NCBI GenBank assembly: GCA_013368315.1
Contig: JAACJM010000305.1
Location: 1-64,000, forward strand
Length of the DNA: 64,000 bases
Origin: Tetrapyrgos nigripes
Taxonomy: Eukaryota > Basidiomycota > Agaricomycetes > Agaricales > Campanellaceae
Direction of reading: 5' to 3'
A program made the position numbers and the translations under genes. Shown here piece after piece: positions 1 through 12,083 of this stretch (position 1 is its first letter; every line of letters starts with the position of its first letter). The notes below the pieces were generated by a model. That model was not told the DNA's origin. It searched no databases and saw only the letters and a program-made list of their open reading frames with translations.

Positions 1-1019
1 CTTGGCAACTTGTAATCGCCTACAGTCGCCTACAAAGCAAGAGAGAAGATGTGCCCATAAAAAACTTGAATAAGAGCCAAGGCTCGAAGGTAGTAAATGA
101 CCAGTACAATAAGATCTAAGGATAACGCATAAGGGCCTAGAGACAGTAGTAAGTTAGCGGACAGAGAATCGAACAAACATTTGAAGACACTCACCAGTTA
201 CGAGCCCGCGTGTGTGAGAGTGGAAGAGGGTGCTTGGGTTCTCTCGCACTGATAAGAAGACAGAAGACGATGCCAAGGGCCGGGGAGAGACAAAGGGGGA
301 AACTGGGGAAGGTTGTTCGAGGTTGAAGCTGGTTGAAGTTCAATGTTGGAAAGTCAACATGTGTCAAGTGACCGTTTGATGACGCGTCTATTGTGGCAAC
401 TGTACAGTTCTGCAGCGGAGTTTCAATAACTCTATTCGGAAGAGCGTGCGGCTTCTTCCTTCAGGTTAGGGTTAAATTACTTCAAAGTTCGCGAACGTGA
501 ATAAAGAACTGTCCGGACTAGTGCGGCCCTCTTCACGTCTAATGAGCTGTTATGTATGCACTCCCTATTCTTGTTCATTGGTCATTTTTGTTGTCGGCTG
601 GCTATTTTCTCAAGCTGTTTGAAGGAATTTTTGTCGTTGCGCAATGTTGGTAGTATACGCTTGCTTCAAGAAGATTTCTTTTCTACATTCTCAGGCTTGC
701 AGTTGTCTCGTCCACTTGTTCTCTTTGCTTACATTTATCTTGAAGGATATCTTAATTCTGATTAGCTGTGTCTCAATGTTATATGCTCAAAACCATGATT
801 GAGGCTGATTTTGACCAACCACCTGTGAGCAATATTTCATGACTTTTTGAGACAACATTGTGCATCTATTGTTCAAGAGAGTGCATGAGGATTCACTAGG
901 TGAATTATTTATACATCAGTCTACAAAAGCTATGCAGTATGTGGTATGGATTTTACACAATTATACATTTTCATGCCAACATTGCATAATTATGCTCTTT
1001 TTGCATGAAGATGCCTCTA
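1..1019. other. No gene recognised
   Basis: I see no recognisable coding region here. Short open stretches at 556-765 and 860-1138 carry no motif I know. A minus-strand splice donor-like sequence (GTGAGT) lies near 185-190, so the 5' part of a gene leaving the window to the left is possible but not shown. Confidence 0.4.
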
Positions 1020-1893
1020 AGCATTTCCCTGATGTTCCGTGTATATACGTCGTGCAGCTTCAACGAAGAAGCAATAGAGTCTGTATATCAGAGTCAGAAA
1101 GTGTAAGGGCTAGCAGTATGCTCAAGATTGCATTTTGAAGATGGGTAGATGTGTTCGTATTCATGACTGGGAAACTGGGACAATGGCAAGGCGATGATGA
1201 TGGTTGAAGAGAAAGCCGAAAAGGGTCACGTTGAGAAAGAAGACGCTTCCACTGCCAACCACCACCATCATCGACGCTACATCCCCAATCCATTCACACT
1301 AAGCCCTTTCTCTTCCCGTCGTGAAACCTAGCCGCGATGGTCTGCCCAAGCTGTGGTGGTATCAAACCTTACAGAAGTCACTGCGACTCAGGAAACGTGT
1401 CTGCTCGCATCAAATTCAACAGCATACTACGAACTTTCTCCCTCTCTCCTTCCTCAGCTCTGCAGGTCCAGCAGGACGTCGAGAATGAGATACGAGGGTT
1501 TATTTTGGAAATGTCTCAACTCCGTTCGAGTTGTTGGCTCGCATCTTTGTAGCCGTCTGTGATGGACATCCGATAATGTTTGATATCGGGGTGCCAGAGA
1601 GGATTGGGCGCCTTCCGTTCACGCTGGCTTCAGTGTGCAGCGGCTGGCATCAGATTGTCATTGACATCCCACAACTATGGAGTAACTTGATGCTCCTATA
1701 CGGATCCGCTTTTTGGGCCACTCGTTCTCGTCTTGAAAAAAAACCGCTTAGGCTCTGTCTTGGGATGATTCCAAAATCAGGTGGAGGCGATTTGTTGCCA
1801 CGAATGCTTTGGGGACTTCGATTGAGACCCATTTTATACATAGCTAAAGACGAAGCGGGGTCGATAGAGGCTGGACAAACGGTCGAGCATTAG
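1020..1893 (+). pseudogene. F-box protein gene, decayed 5' fragment
   Basis: The ATG at 1337 opens a reading frame beginning MVCPSCGGIKPY, almost the same start as the F-box gene at 62105 on the other strand. It stops at 1550. The homologous block then continues in another frame from 1531, with the F-box-type residues IFVAVCDGHPI, LPFTLASVCSGW and IVIDIPQLWSN. Compared with the second copy, the coiled-coil stretch and the first half of the F-box (the LPVELL part) are missing, and the reading ends at 1893 with no LRR region. The sequence upstream of the ATG (1020-1336) also matches 62106-62400 in inverted orientation, so promoter and 5' coding part were duplicated together. F-box proteins normally recruit substrates to SCF ubiquitin ligases. 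This copy is unlikely to make one. Confidence 0.8.
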
Positions 1894-2230
1894 TCCTCGT
1901 TGTCGTGAAAGTTAGTATAAGAAAGTCTGGAATCAGTACTTAGATAACTTATAATTACAACTTACTTGCGACTTCCCGCCTTGCAAATTTCTTCTGAAAC
2001 AAGTCTCTTTCTACTCTTTCTTAGGATCCGGGTCAGTTTTTTACTCTTTTGCATCTTTTACGGTAACGAAGCTCTGCCTTATTTTGGGAAATCTACAAAA
2101 ATGTTGCGAACTGCCTCATGGTTGGCATCTGGAGTCATGATACTCAAAGGAGCCTTGCTTTCAATACAAGTTCCATAAAGAACCTGCGCAAGAAACCACA
2201 AACCTTATCATTCACAATGTTAAAACAAGC
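1894..2230. other. No gene recognised
   Basis: Short stretch between the F-box relic and the inverted-repeat-bounded helicase unit. It has one open stretch (1966-2178) with no recognisable motif. If the helicase unit is mobile, its outer end lies close to 2230. Confidence 0.4.
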
Positions 2231-2264
2231 TCACGTGCAAACTAGTCTTATGGTAATCTCGCAG

Positions 2265-2298
2265 CGCGGGCACCGCTGCAAAGTTATGACATAATCAC
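2265..2298 (+). repeat. Left inverted repeat of helicase/DUF6589-like unit
   Basis: Reverse complement of 8338-8371 with a few mismatches and a one-base shift. It contains the complement of the shared core GTGATTATGTCATAA and of GCCCGCG. It lies about 130 bases before the helicase ATG. Confidence 0.7.
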
Positions 2299-2425
2299 GC
2301 GGGCTCCCACGCTCCTAGCCCGACTCTTTCTCCTCTTACCGCCACTGCCAGCTACTTCCTGACCGCATTCTGACCGCGTGTTCGCTATTTTCGCTCTCGA
2401 TTCATCTTCACTGGTATAAATCTCG

Positions 2426-4624
2426 ATGACGATGCCTTCAAAACCCACTTGGACTGATCCGATTGCCCTGGAAACGCTCAACTCAGTTGTCTCTCTATGT
2501 ATTCCTCAATGGCCTTCTGGACTCCGTCAACACCAAGCTGCGCCTATCCTCAATGTGCTCAGTAACGAGCATGTTCTTCTTTTCACCGGTACTGGCTCAG
2601 GGAAATCAGCTCTATTCACTGTACCACTTATAGTTCATCGTGAACTATCACGACATCGGGACAGATATCCACCCCTTCCTGTACAGGAAAATGCTGTAGC
2701 TCTCGTAGTTACACCTACCAAAGGCCTAGCTAGTAGCATAGTAAGTGAAATTGACTTGATTTTCGCAAAGGCGTTCTTAATTTTGAGTGGAGATTCATGA
2801 CCTTGAGAGTTTTGGTCTCCGTGGTCTGTCTTACTGCAAGGAAAACCATCAGCGAATACAGAATAAAGAAGAAACTCAATCTTGTCCGCCTCATCTGCCA
2901 ATGCCAGTCATGGGATGTGATCTGTGTTGACCCCGAACATCTCGCGAGTCCAGAATGGCGAGAGATTATGCGGAACAACACCTTCAAAACCCATCTTGTT
3001 CTTTTTTGTGTGGATGAAGTACACCTTATCTGGAGATGGGGTCCCAGCTTTTGGCCAGCGTTTGAAGATATCGGTGCTCTTGCTCGTGGATTCCTCCCTG
3101 AACATGTCCCTATCATTGCTCTAACTGCTACCTGTGCACCTGGACAACCAACAGCCGAGATCTGTCAATCACTCGGACTGACAGGCAAAAGCTACCATCT
3201 CATTCGGCATTCTAATGAACGAACCAACATGCAGATCATTCTTGATACCCTCAAAAGTGTCCCCGGTGCTTCGAAATACCATCCGCTTCTCGAATATTTA
3301 CGCAGTGGCCGCAAAGCTGTTATACATGTCAATACTATTCCAACGGCATACGATATCTACGAGTTTCTTTGGCATCATATTCCCAACGGTCATAGCCCTC
3401 TCCATCGAATGCGGATGTACCACGCACTGTGTACAGATGAATACAACAGGGAAACATTTAGGCTCATCGACTCCGATCCCAATCTACAGGTCATTATAGC
3501 AACCGTTGGATTTTCTTTGGGTATCAACCGCTCAAAGATCCTTGATAGCATTTCCTGGAACTTCCCTTCCACTGTTGACGAATTCTGGCAAGCTGTTGGG
3601 AGAGCTGGTCGCACTGAAGCTGTTATTTGCCGTGGATTGTCCTGGTTTCTCCAACTACGTTGAAGGCAGCTCAAGAATTTGTCAACGGTAAGTCATTTGA
3701 CGATTTCATTTGATCAATATCTGATATAAAACATAGCCTCAAGCCAAAGTACAAACTCCATCTCGCAATCCAAGCAGAAATCTATATCAAAACCTATGGA
3801 TACATCAATGAATGAAGGCAAAGCCCGTTTCCTAGTTGAAACTCACTGTCATGTATCATTCTTGAACCAGGAATATGGCAACCCACCACTCGAAGCCTTG
3901 ATGCTTGACTGTAGGCAAGCCGGACGTAAAATTTACTGCAAATTATGCGCCATTCGTTATCAAGTCACATACTCCTTTGACTCCCCTGACAACTCGTCTC
4001 CACCTTCCTGGCTTCCACTTACTATTCAAATGACTTCTCGAGCTAAGCAAAAGCGAAGATCTGCAACGTATCTCAGCAAAGACGAAAAGAAGAGCATGCG
4101 CACATGGTTGATTGACTTTCGTGAATTGGTTTGGAGTGAACTTCAACCAAAGGACTGTACGCTTTGCAACTATCCCATTCTTTGGTTCCTACCAGACAAA
4201 ATCATTGATGATATTCTCGAAAAACTTCCTTCTCATTAACTCCGTCGATACTCTCATTGCCCTTCTCAACAAACATTCTTGGAGATTCACAGAGAAAAAA
4301 TCCGAATCTTTATTTCGTCTTCTGACAGAGTTTCAAGCCTTTATCCGAGCAGAACGAGAAAATCTCCAAGATCAACAAAATGCGGAAAAGAAAACCCAAA
4401 CCCGGCGAGCACAGAAGGAGGTCTTTTCAGATTCAGAGGTTGAAGAAGTAGACAAGGAGAGTGATGATGAACCTGATCCCACTGTGGCCGAAATGGATCA
4501 AACTTCAGATCTATTGGCAAATCCAGTTCGACGCACTCGTACTCGTGCTAGCTGCAGATCTGAGCCTACTACAGTTGCTGGTTGGGCTGCTACCTTTGGT
4601 CCAGAGAGAAGAAAGCGATCATAG
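2426..4624 (+). pseudogene. RecQ-like DEAD/DEVH-box helicase, frameshifted
   Basis: Superfamily 2 DNA helicase of the RecQ type. From the ATG at 2426 come a RQHQ motif (residues 34-37), Walker A TGTGSGKS (54-61), motif Ia VVTPTKGL, motif II DEVH (about 3013-3024), motif III ALTAT (about 3118) and motif VI QAVGRAGR (about 3590). The tail is acidic with basic patches and ends RRKRS. Introns fit at 2741-2792 and 3688-3736. Three single-base shifts break the frame: an extra A in the A-run at 2842-2845, a missing base near 3635, and an extra A in the A-run at 4220-4224. Correcting each restores family-like sequence. A cysteine-bearing region follows motif VI (CRQAGRKIYCKLC, CTLC). Two of the three breaks are in homopolymers, so assembly error cannot be excluded. 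It converges on the minus-strand gene at 4657. Confidence 0.85.
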
Positions 4625-4656
4625 GTGAGTATTTATTGTTAATATCTGGATATTAA

Positions 4657-7600
4657 TTAAAATTCATCTGAACTAGAATTATTATCATCATCCCCGCTCT
4701 CCGGTAAGTCCAACTCATCCTGAATGTCTTCGTCACTACCCTCTACGACGATGACTTCAACTCTGATGTGTTCCGCATCTGATCCTATTTCTTCTTCAGA
4801 TCCCACGGTGTCGTTATCGGCGTCGCTTCCTGCATTTGATTCGGAGTCATATTCAAGTGATCCAGAGATGGTATCAGAGGACTGTACTGGATGGAAACTC
4901 GGTTCTAGTTCAGCTGTATTGATGGTATTGGTATGTGGCTGTTGGAGATGCTGTTTCTCTTGCTCAATAGCTGAAATAAAGTTTGCACGAGATGTTGTCT
5001 TCTTGATAAATGCGTTGAGCTTGCCTTCGGTCTCGAGTCTGTAATAACCAACACTAAGTAGATCTGTGGCAATATGACCTGGATATGTCCTTCCAGATCG
5101 AAAGAGATGAAGTTCGGATGATTTGAACTCTGTTTTCAAGACATGAAGCTCAGGTTGGGTTGAAGGAGATGAATGAGAGTTGGATCGATGTGCGAGTCCT
5201 AATGCTGATTCCCAAATTCGGCCAGAGTCGATGAAGTTATCCACATTTGGTGCAATGATCTTGCGGTAATAAGGTGAATCAAAGTCTCCACCAGACTTAT
5301 CAACCATTGTTTCGAGTTTGCCGTTATGATGTTCCTGCATAAGATCCTTCTCGTGACAGAATAAACCAAATTTGACAAGATAATTGTTGAGGATGGCAGT
5401 CTTTAGGGCTGGGGAAGATTCGTACTCCAAGAGACAGTGTAACTCAAGCAGATATGAGACATATTGTTGGTGAGTTGAGCCACAAAACATAAATGTCCAA
5501 ATCTAGAACAAGTATTAGTATTAGTAGATAATTGTACGCAGAAATGAATGTTACTTACTGTAAGCTGCTGAATTACTGTCCCAACATCTCCATCCTTGAT
5601 TGCATACTCAAGTAGTAGCCATGAACCGAATTGCATCTTGAAAAGAATAGAGTTCGCAAGGGTACGATCTCCATCAAATCCTTCCGAATCCGTATTCTTG
5701 ATAGGTATATCATGCTTGATTTGTTCTTCTGAAGGATTTGATACCGACAACGAGATCCATGGGGAGCCAGTCTTGACTTGTAGCTCCTTCTCTCTGAGCT
5801 CAGAATGTCGTCGAAGTGAAAGAACACGCTCATAGCCTCCGACAGATGCATACATCTGTACAAGGTTACTCGCTTGAGAGATTAACGTATCGAGTGTTGG
5901 AATTTCGTTCTTTGCTGATAAATCGTTAAAGTATGATTCGAGATCATCAACGCCAAGGATGACACTACATATAGATGCATCAATTACTTGTAGCTATACA
6001 GAGATGCGATGATAACTCACCGCCAGCAGTCAAGGATCTGGGCAATCCAAATTACTTCTAAACCTCGCACTGTCGGATAGTGATCGCATTCCTTGAGATT
6101 AGCAGGTCGTTTGAAACCGGAAATTTGATAGAGCTTCGACAGGGAGGAGGGATCTGTACAAGTAGGTGGACCAAAATGCTCTTGTGCGATTGCTTTGAGG
6201 GCTTTATCTTTTGCGTGCCATGTTTCAGGCGTCGCGAATTTATTGCGCAAAGTGGCACGATTGTTGAGGGCCGTAGGTGCTAGATACTTCTGGAGGTTGA
6301 GAAATGTCTGAAATGTTGCACCGTCACCGGATATCCACTCCAAGGTTGACTCGTCTGCGCCTCCCGCTGTTAATCCAATCTGGTCATCAAAATCCTCAAT
6401 ACAACGCAGTAATCCGTGTATTTCGACTTCTCTCTCCGAGTTTGTACCCAATGGTTGTATTGTAGTGCGACGATCTTCAGGAATATGATGAATTGCAATC
6501 GGGGGTGAGCGGAAGTGATCAGAGATAGGTTTAGAGTGGGATGCGAGGGCAGGTATGGAATCAACGAGTGTCTTGACGACATATAGGGTTTGAGAGTCAT
6601 GATGATTTGACCAATTGACATGGTCCCAGAGTGCGTCTATCGTCAGTGTAGACCGCAGGTTCAGTGACACACGCGAAAGATAATCCGGAAGATCCCATGC
6701 ATCTGGAGGACAGTCTTCAAGATCAATTTCAGTGGCGGCTGTCCCAACCTTCATCACGGTCTTGAGCAACACTCCACCTCCTTCATGAACTGTCGAGTTT
6801 CGTTGGCAATTATCAAGAACGTAACATTTCCGAACTTCATTTCTTGAGGCTTCCTCAATTGTCGATTGCTGCATCCGTTCTTGATCACGTTCGGTCAAGT
6901 TCTCGATTAGTGAACGAATTGTTTTGTCACTTGATGCAAGGCCCATGCGACAAAGCCAACGTTTGATGTTGGTGTGGATTTGACATGAGAACAGCTGAAC
7001 TCCGAAATGAATAGGAAGATAGCCATTAACGAATCGATTATGTCCGACAACAAGTGTGTTGATGGCGACAAGAATGCGCTATAACGTTGATTAGAATCAA
7101 TTCAAGAGAACACATATAATTTTTAGAACTTACTATATCTGAAGGCCTATACTTTCGAGGCATAGGTACACCCTTGATACGAGGATCAGCAAGATACTTG
7201 AAAAACCCATACAGAAATGGTGTATGACGTTTGAAAGTTGCGATCGCACGGTCAGGAGTGAAGGAGTTGAGCTGATCCCAGGTAACCTCGTTCAGAGGCA
7301 TACGTGCAGGTTGGTCCTCAGGATGATCAGAGTCGTTTTTGGTGAGAATAGTGAGATCTCGATGCGCCCGTGTGGCACAAAGTTGCGCTGCATATGAAGC
7401 TATGGCGGCACGAGCATATGGGATATTTGCTGGGTCTTCATCCAGCTGAAAAGCTTTTGCACGTTCTTGTTCGGGATCAGCGCTACGAAAGGAAGGTTGA
7501 CTGTTTGGATGGTGGTATATCTTGCGGATAATATGAACCACATTGACGGATGAGTCTCCCTGGAGAAATCGACGAATGACGTCTCGGTGATATTGCTGAC

Positions 7601-8213
7601 GTGTGTCTTTATCGCGTTTTTGACCCTTGTGCCAAAACAGAAGCCGGAGAAACTCGCCAATAGTACCAAAGTCATTGCAAATGTTGATAAGATGTTCGTT
7701 GACCTTCTCCAAATTATCCAGCAGTTTTTCATGCGACGTACGCTTTCGTTTACGTAGGCGAGACTCTGGATGTATGGGAATCTTCTTTCTCGAAGCGAGA
7801 TCTGGTAGAGAGGCTGAAGAGGATAGAAAGGAAGGAGTAACGTTTTGCGCAGATTTTTGATTCGAAAAGAGCTGAATTGGACTTGAGAGGGGAGAGCTGG
7901 GTGTATTGAACGACGGCGAATTGATAAGTGTATCCGGAGACCCTGGCTCAAAGTCCATAGCATCTGTCGCTGGCATAGTATCCACGCGAGAAAAGGGCGA
8001 GTCAAGAAGCAAAGTCTGACTCAGTACACTGTCTCTCCGCGTTCCAGGGGAAATATTTGTTTCAATACTATCCAGAAAAGGTAGTTGCGACGGTTCTTGG
8101 ATCCTGTAACGAGCAGCGGTAATACCGGAAGGAGGAGTGGGGATAGCAGGGACATCTGCCTGAGTAAAGTATTTTCTGCGGGGCTTTTTCGGTTTTGGCG
8201 CTCCATATTCCAT
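4657..8213 (-). CDS. DUF6589-like protein, four exons, intact
   Basis: Exons on minus: 8213-7134, 7078-6021, 5964-5559 and 5502-4657. Introns are 55-56 bases with GTAAGT or GTGAGT donors. The joined length is 3390 bases, an exact codon multiple giving about 1129 residues, with no internal stop. The N-terminal part is Ser/Pro-rich with a basic patch (RLRKRKR), followed by GTIGEFLRLLFW. The middle has ISGDGATFQTF, RNKFATPETWHAKD and SLSKLYQISGFKRPANL, and the C-terminal part has FGLFCHEKDLMQEHHNGK and an acidic tail. This matches my memory of the agaricomycete DUF6589 family. I know of no established biochemical function for it, and I do not assign one. Its partner is the convergent helicase at 2426-4624. 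The intact frame beside a frameshifted helicase is notable. Confidence 0.75.
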
Positions 8214-8337
8214 TATGGTCGTATATTGAATGTATATGAAGGTTCTTTTACGAGAAATAAGAGCAGAACGAGCCAGAGCAAGTCTCCAGAACGCGTCGAC
8301 GATGGCGGCAGTATGGAAAGGGGCCGTGGGATTACTG

Positions 8338-8371
8338 TGATTATGTCATAATTTGACAGCGCAGCCCGCGT
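8338..8371 (-). repeat. Right inverted repeat of helicase/DUF6589-like unit
   Basis: Pairs with 2265-2298 as an imperfect inverted repeat. It starts about 125 bases upstream of the minus-strand ATG at 8213, matching the distance on the helicase side, so both genes face outward-lying repeats at the same spacing. Confidence 0.7.
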
Positions 8372-8447
8372 CTATATGTTTGCACCAGACTACATATACC
8401 ACACGAAGAGTGTCAAGGTATATCGTCAGTCTGGTTCCACGAGACTA

Positions 8448-8543
8448 CGTGCAAACGACACTTTCTGTTGCGCGCTCTTGACATCTTTCATCTGCAGCCC
8501 CCATCACGTGCAAACGACACTTTGGTTGTACGCTCCTGGATAT
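8448..8543 (+). repeat. Two direct repeats beside the right inverted repeat
   Basis: ACGTGCAAACGACACTTT occurs twice about 59 bases apart, each followed by similar TGTTG/GCGCTC-like sequence. A related CACGTGCAAAC lies outside the left inverted repeat at 2231-2242. These may be subterminal repeats of the unit or remnants of an older duplication. Confidence 0.6.
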
Positions 8544-8553
8544 CAGTTCAAAC

Positions 8554-11500
8554 ATGCCGTCCAAAAAACGAACAGTATTGCAGAGACTCAAGAAGAAAAT
8601 TTTGAATGTCGAAAAGAACCGAGGTTGGGCCTGCATATTATAAAGTTGGAATGCGTACTAAACTTCTCACTAAGGAATTACAAACCTGGAGGCCCTAGAG
8701 CCTTCAAGCGCACAGGAAGCCACCTTGCAGTCTATATCTTCCCAAAGTACTCCTCAGTATGTGTCTCCTGACTCTTGCTGAAGGCACAGGGTGATAAAAT
8801 TGACATGATTGAAACAGCACTCAGAATGTGAATACGAGGTTACCCGAGGATGTCAATGTGTATGAGCTTTTCTTTCAATTTACTGGACATGCAGCCAGCT
8901 GATAAGAAATAATTTTCTATATTACACTTGCTTATAGCTCTAATCTAGGGTAAGCCTCTACCGATGAGTTTAGAGACATTCTGCAAGAGGCTGATATACA
9001 AAAATAGTTATATTACAGAGAGACATGCTTCTCAAAATGAGAACAACAATAGCATTGTACCAGCAGTAGGGCAACCTACCATTGGGTATGTCAATTTAAA
9101 TCAATCATAACTTACAAGCCTTAACTGAAAAAAAATTACAGCATACTTGAGCATGCTCATCATTTTTCATTTAAGGATAGTACAATGAATGTGCTGGCAG
9201 GCAACCAGTATAACACCATAGGGTCTCTGAAAGGTAAAATATAACTTTAGCTTGTGTGTATCATAGATGTTTAATATGCCTTGTATACTTTATACAGAAA
9301 TTATCACCAAGTTGAATCCTTCTACAAGTGCATTCCATGAAGTTGGTCAAAGAGCAAAATGCATTGAAGGAACCAGAACCAAAATTCTGGATAATATCAT
9401 GAACTGGGCTGAAAATGGTTCATCAACCACCATGGCAGGTTACTGGATGTGTGGCATGGCTGGGACTGGAAAAAGCACTATTGCCCAAACTGTGTGCTTG
9501 CAGCTTAAAAGAAAGGGGTTGTTAGGTGGGGAATTCTTCTGCTCTCAACAAATTGAAGAATGCCATGATTATCACAAGGTTATTCCAACAATTGCATATC
9601 AGCTGGCCAGCTGTAATGCTGAATATCAACAGGCACTTTGTGATGTTCTCAATGAGGATCTACAGCTAGCTTTTAAAGAGCCTCAATACCAAGTCACCAA
9701 GCTTTTGATTGATCCTTGGAAAAATGCTGTTAAGAGAAGAAAATCCACATTATTGGCATCAGTAATAGTTATTGATGCATTGGATGAACGCAGAGACATT
9801 TCCCTGGTACTAGAATTTATTGTCCCTGCAATCAAGAAGCAAGAGTTGCCAGGATTAAAATTTTTTCTGACTAGCCGCCCAGAACAACATATCAAAAAAC
9901 ATTTTGATCTTGATGCAATCCAACAAGAGAGATTGTATGTGCAGAGATTTTATCTGCACAATGTGGAAAAAAGCATTGTCAAGAAGGATATCTCCCTGTT
10001 CCTTGAGAATGGTCTCATAGGACTTGGCATTTCCAAGGACAAGCTAGATATTTTGGTGGAGAGATCTGGTGCACTATTTATCTATGCTGCTACTCTTGTC
10101 AAATATCTGACTAGTGGTGGTCACCGTGCCTCCTCTAGATTGGAAAAAGTTTTGAATGTCAAAGGCTCTCCAGATAAGATACAGACACAGATGTTGGATG
10201 AGCTTTATACACAAATTCTTTCAGATTCACTTGATAAGCTTTCTCCTGAGGAGAAAGATCAAAGCATCAAGGTCATACACACTGCAATAATGACAGGCAC
10301 ACCTGTATCATGCCAAATCATTGCAGACCTGCTAGGCTATAAATTGCAGGATGTTAAAGCAACAATATCAGAAATGCAATCAGTGCTGTATACTAGTGGA
10401 CCTGAGGAAGTCATTTATACCTTTCATGCATCATTTGCAGACTATATAACCTCAAAAGACAGGGCTGAAGATTTGCATTGCAATGCATCAGAACATCATA
10501 GTGTACTTGCAAGAGGATGTTTTGATCAGATGGAGAGAAAGCTTCATTTCAATATATGCAATCTTCCCTCATCCTTTTTAAGTGATAGTAAAGTTGCTGG
10601 GCTTAATGAAGCAATTACTCAGAAATTAGGGGGAGCAGTTCAGTATTCATGCATTTTTTGGGGGTACCATCTGACAGAAGGGGAGAAACTTAATGTAGGA
10701 ATGGAGAAGTTTCTCCAAAAGAAGATATTATTCTGGATTGAGGCAATGAATCTTATGGGAAAGATGTCTGAGTGCATCAGGACACTGGACTTGGTGTTGA
10801 AAGTAAGCTTTTGGAATTATTTTGATAGAACACTGACTTATCCTAAATCACAGAAAGGCCAATTTCAGGAAATACAACAGAGACAGCACACACTGCAATT
10901 CCGAGACATGGCAAATGTGTTTGCATTGAGTGTTGTCAAGGAAATGACTCCACATCTATATTTAAGTATACTTCTGTTCTACCCAGCTATCAGTAACAGT
11001 TTTGGTAGACAAGTCAAAGTCAACACTGACATAAAATATACTCAAAGTGTGGGATGTTGGGATACAGCTTCAAAAGTCTGGGATATCAGTATATCTTCTG
11101 ATGGAGGCAGGATTGTGTCTGGGTCAGATGACAGAACAGTGAGGATCTGGGATGCACAAACTGGGACTGCCATTGGAGAGCCACTCCAGGGACATGAAGA
11201 TGAGGTCCTATCAGTGGCTTTCTCTCCTGATGGAGCCAGGATTGTGTCTGGGTCTTATGACAGAACAGTGAGGATCTGGGATGCACAAACTGGGACTGCC
11301 ATTGGAGAGCCACTCCAGGGACATGAAGACTGGGTCCAATCAGTGGCTTTCTCTCCTGATGGAGCCAGGATTGTGTCTGGGTCTTATGACAGAACAGTGA
11401 GGATCTGGGATGCACAAACTGGGACTGCCATTGGAGAGCCACTCCAGGGACATGAAAACTGAGTCCACTCAGTGGCTTTCTCTCCTGATGGAGCCAGGGT

Positions 11501-12083
11501 TGTGTCTGGGTCTTCAGACAGAACAGTGAGGATCTGGGATGCACAAACTGGGACTGCCATTGGGGAACCACTCCAGAGGCATAAACACTGGGTCCAATCA
11601 GTGGCTTTCTCTCCTGATGGAGTCAGGATTGTGTCTGGGTCTTATGACAGAACAGTGAGGATCTAGGATGCACAAACTGGGACTGCCACTGGAGAGCCAC
11701 TCCAGGGACATGAAAGCTGGGTCCAATCAGTGGCTTTCTCTCCTGATGGAGCCAGGATTGTGTCTGGATCAGATGACAGAGCTGTGACAATTTCTCACAC
11801 TGGTTCTAGCTTATCTCATAAATGTGAGTGAGTATTGCCATTTATCAGGAGATCTAATCAATTTCCATCTTTATTTCTAGACAATCAATGGTCCATTGAT
11901 AAAGATGGATGGATCCGATTCCCTGGGATTGAATGTGGTATTGTTTGGATTCCACATCAATACTACTCCACACTTTGTACTCTCCAGAATCCCATAATCA
12001 TCTCCCAGAAAGGCTGCACTAAGCTTTCCTTTGATGAGGTAGTATATGGAAAGGACTGGGCTCAATGCTTCACAGATAAGTGA
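8554..12083 (+). pseudogene. NACHT-WD40 STAND (NLR-like) protein with premature stops
   Basis: Fungal NLR-like proteins sense non-self and trigger cell death or defence. Fragmentary 5' exons begin at an ATG at 8554 (MPSKKRTVLQRLKKK) and include FKDSTMNVLAGNQYNTIG near 9170-9230, typical of the leader before the NACHT domain in agarics. The long frame from 9267 has Walker A GMAGTGKST (9452-9478), Walker B VIVIDALDE (about 9764-9790) and the FFLTSRPE sensor. Six WD40 repeats follow from about 11089. TGA at 11460-11462 and TAG at 11664-11666 replace the Trp of GHENW and RIW, so the protein as read ends after three repeats. A last exon (11881-12083) after a GTGAGT..TAG intron encodes the usual C-terminal cap (KDGWIRFPG, IVWIPHQYY). 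Readthrough or a truncated product is possible. The 5' exon structure is uncertain. Confidence 0.85.
11089..11830 (+). repeat. 129-base tandem WD40-coding repeats
   Basis: Six copies with an exact 129-base (43-residue) period. The landmark GACAGAACAGTGAGG recurs at 11130, 11259, 11388, 11517 and 11646, with a variant at 11775. Copies two and three are nearly identical in DNA. Differences cluster at a few codons ([33 protein letters not shown]), the surface positions that vary in known fungal NLR WD repeats. Confidence 0.9.

Larger units (their letters stand above)
2232..8386. mobile_element. Inverted-repeat-bounded helicase + DUF6589-like unit
   Basis: A RecQ-like helicase gene (plus) and a DUF6589-like gene (minus) converge tail to tail with 32 bases between their stops. 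Imperfect inverted repeats lie just outside both start codons: 2265-2298 pairs with 8338-8371, about 29 of 34 bases alike, sharing the core GTGATTATGTCATAA. Weaker inverted similarity continues inward (GTGGGA) and outward (GTTTGCAC at 8379 against the complement of 2235-2242). I found no clear target-site duplication, so the exact ends are uncertain. Two genes converging between inverted repeats suggests a transposon-like unit, and I infer this from layout alone. Two alternatives are a bidirectionally regulated gene pair and a relic of a larger element. Confidence 0.55.

Noticed and set aside
2426..4624. Helitron or telomere-linked helicase
   Set aside because: No Rep/HUH motif, no Helitron-like hairpin end seen, and no telomeric repeats near it. 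The motifs are RecQ-like only.
11086..11571. Minus-strand frame of 161 codons over the WD40 repeats
   Set aside because: Antisense shadow of the 129-base repeats; it only repeats one artificial peptide.
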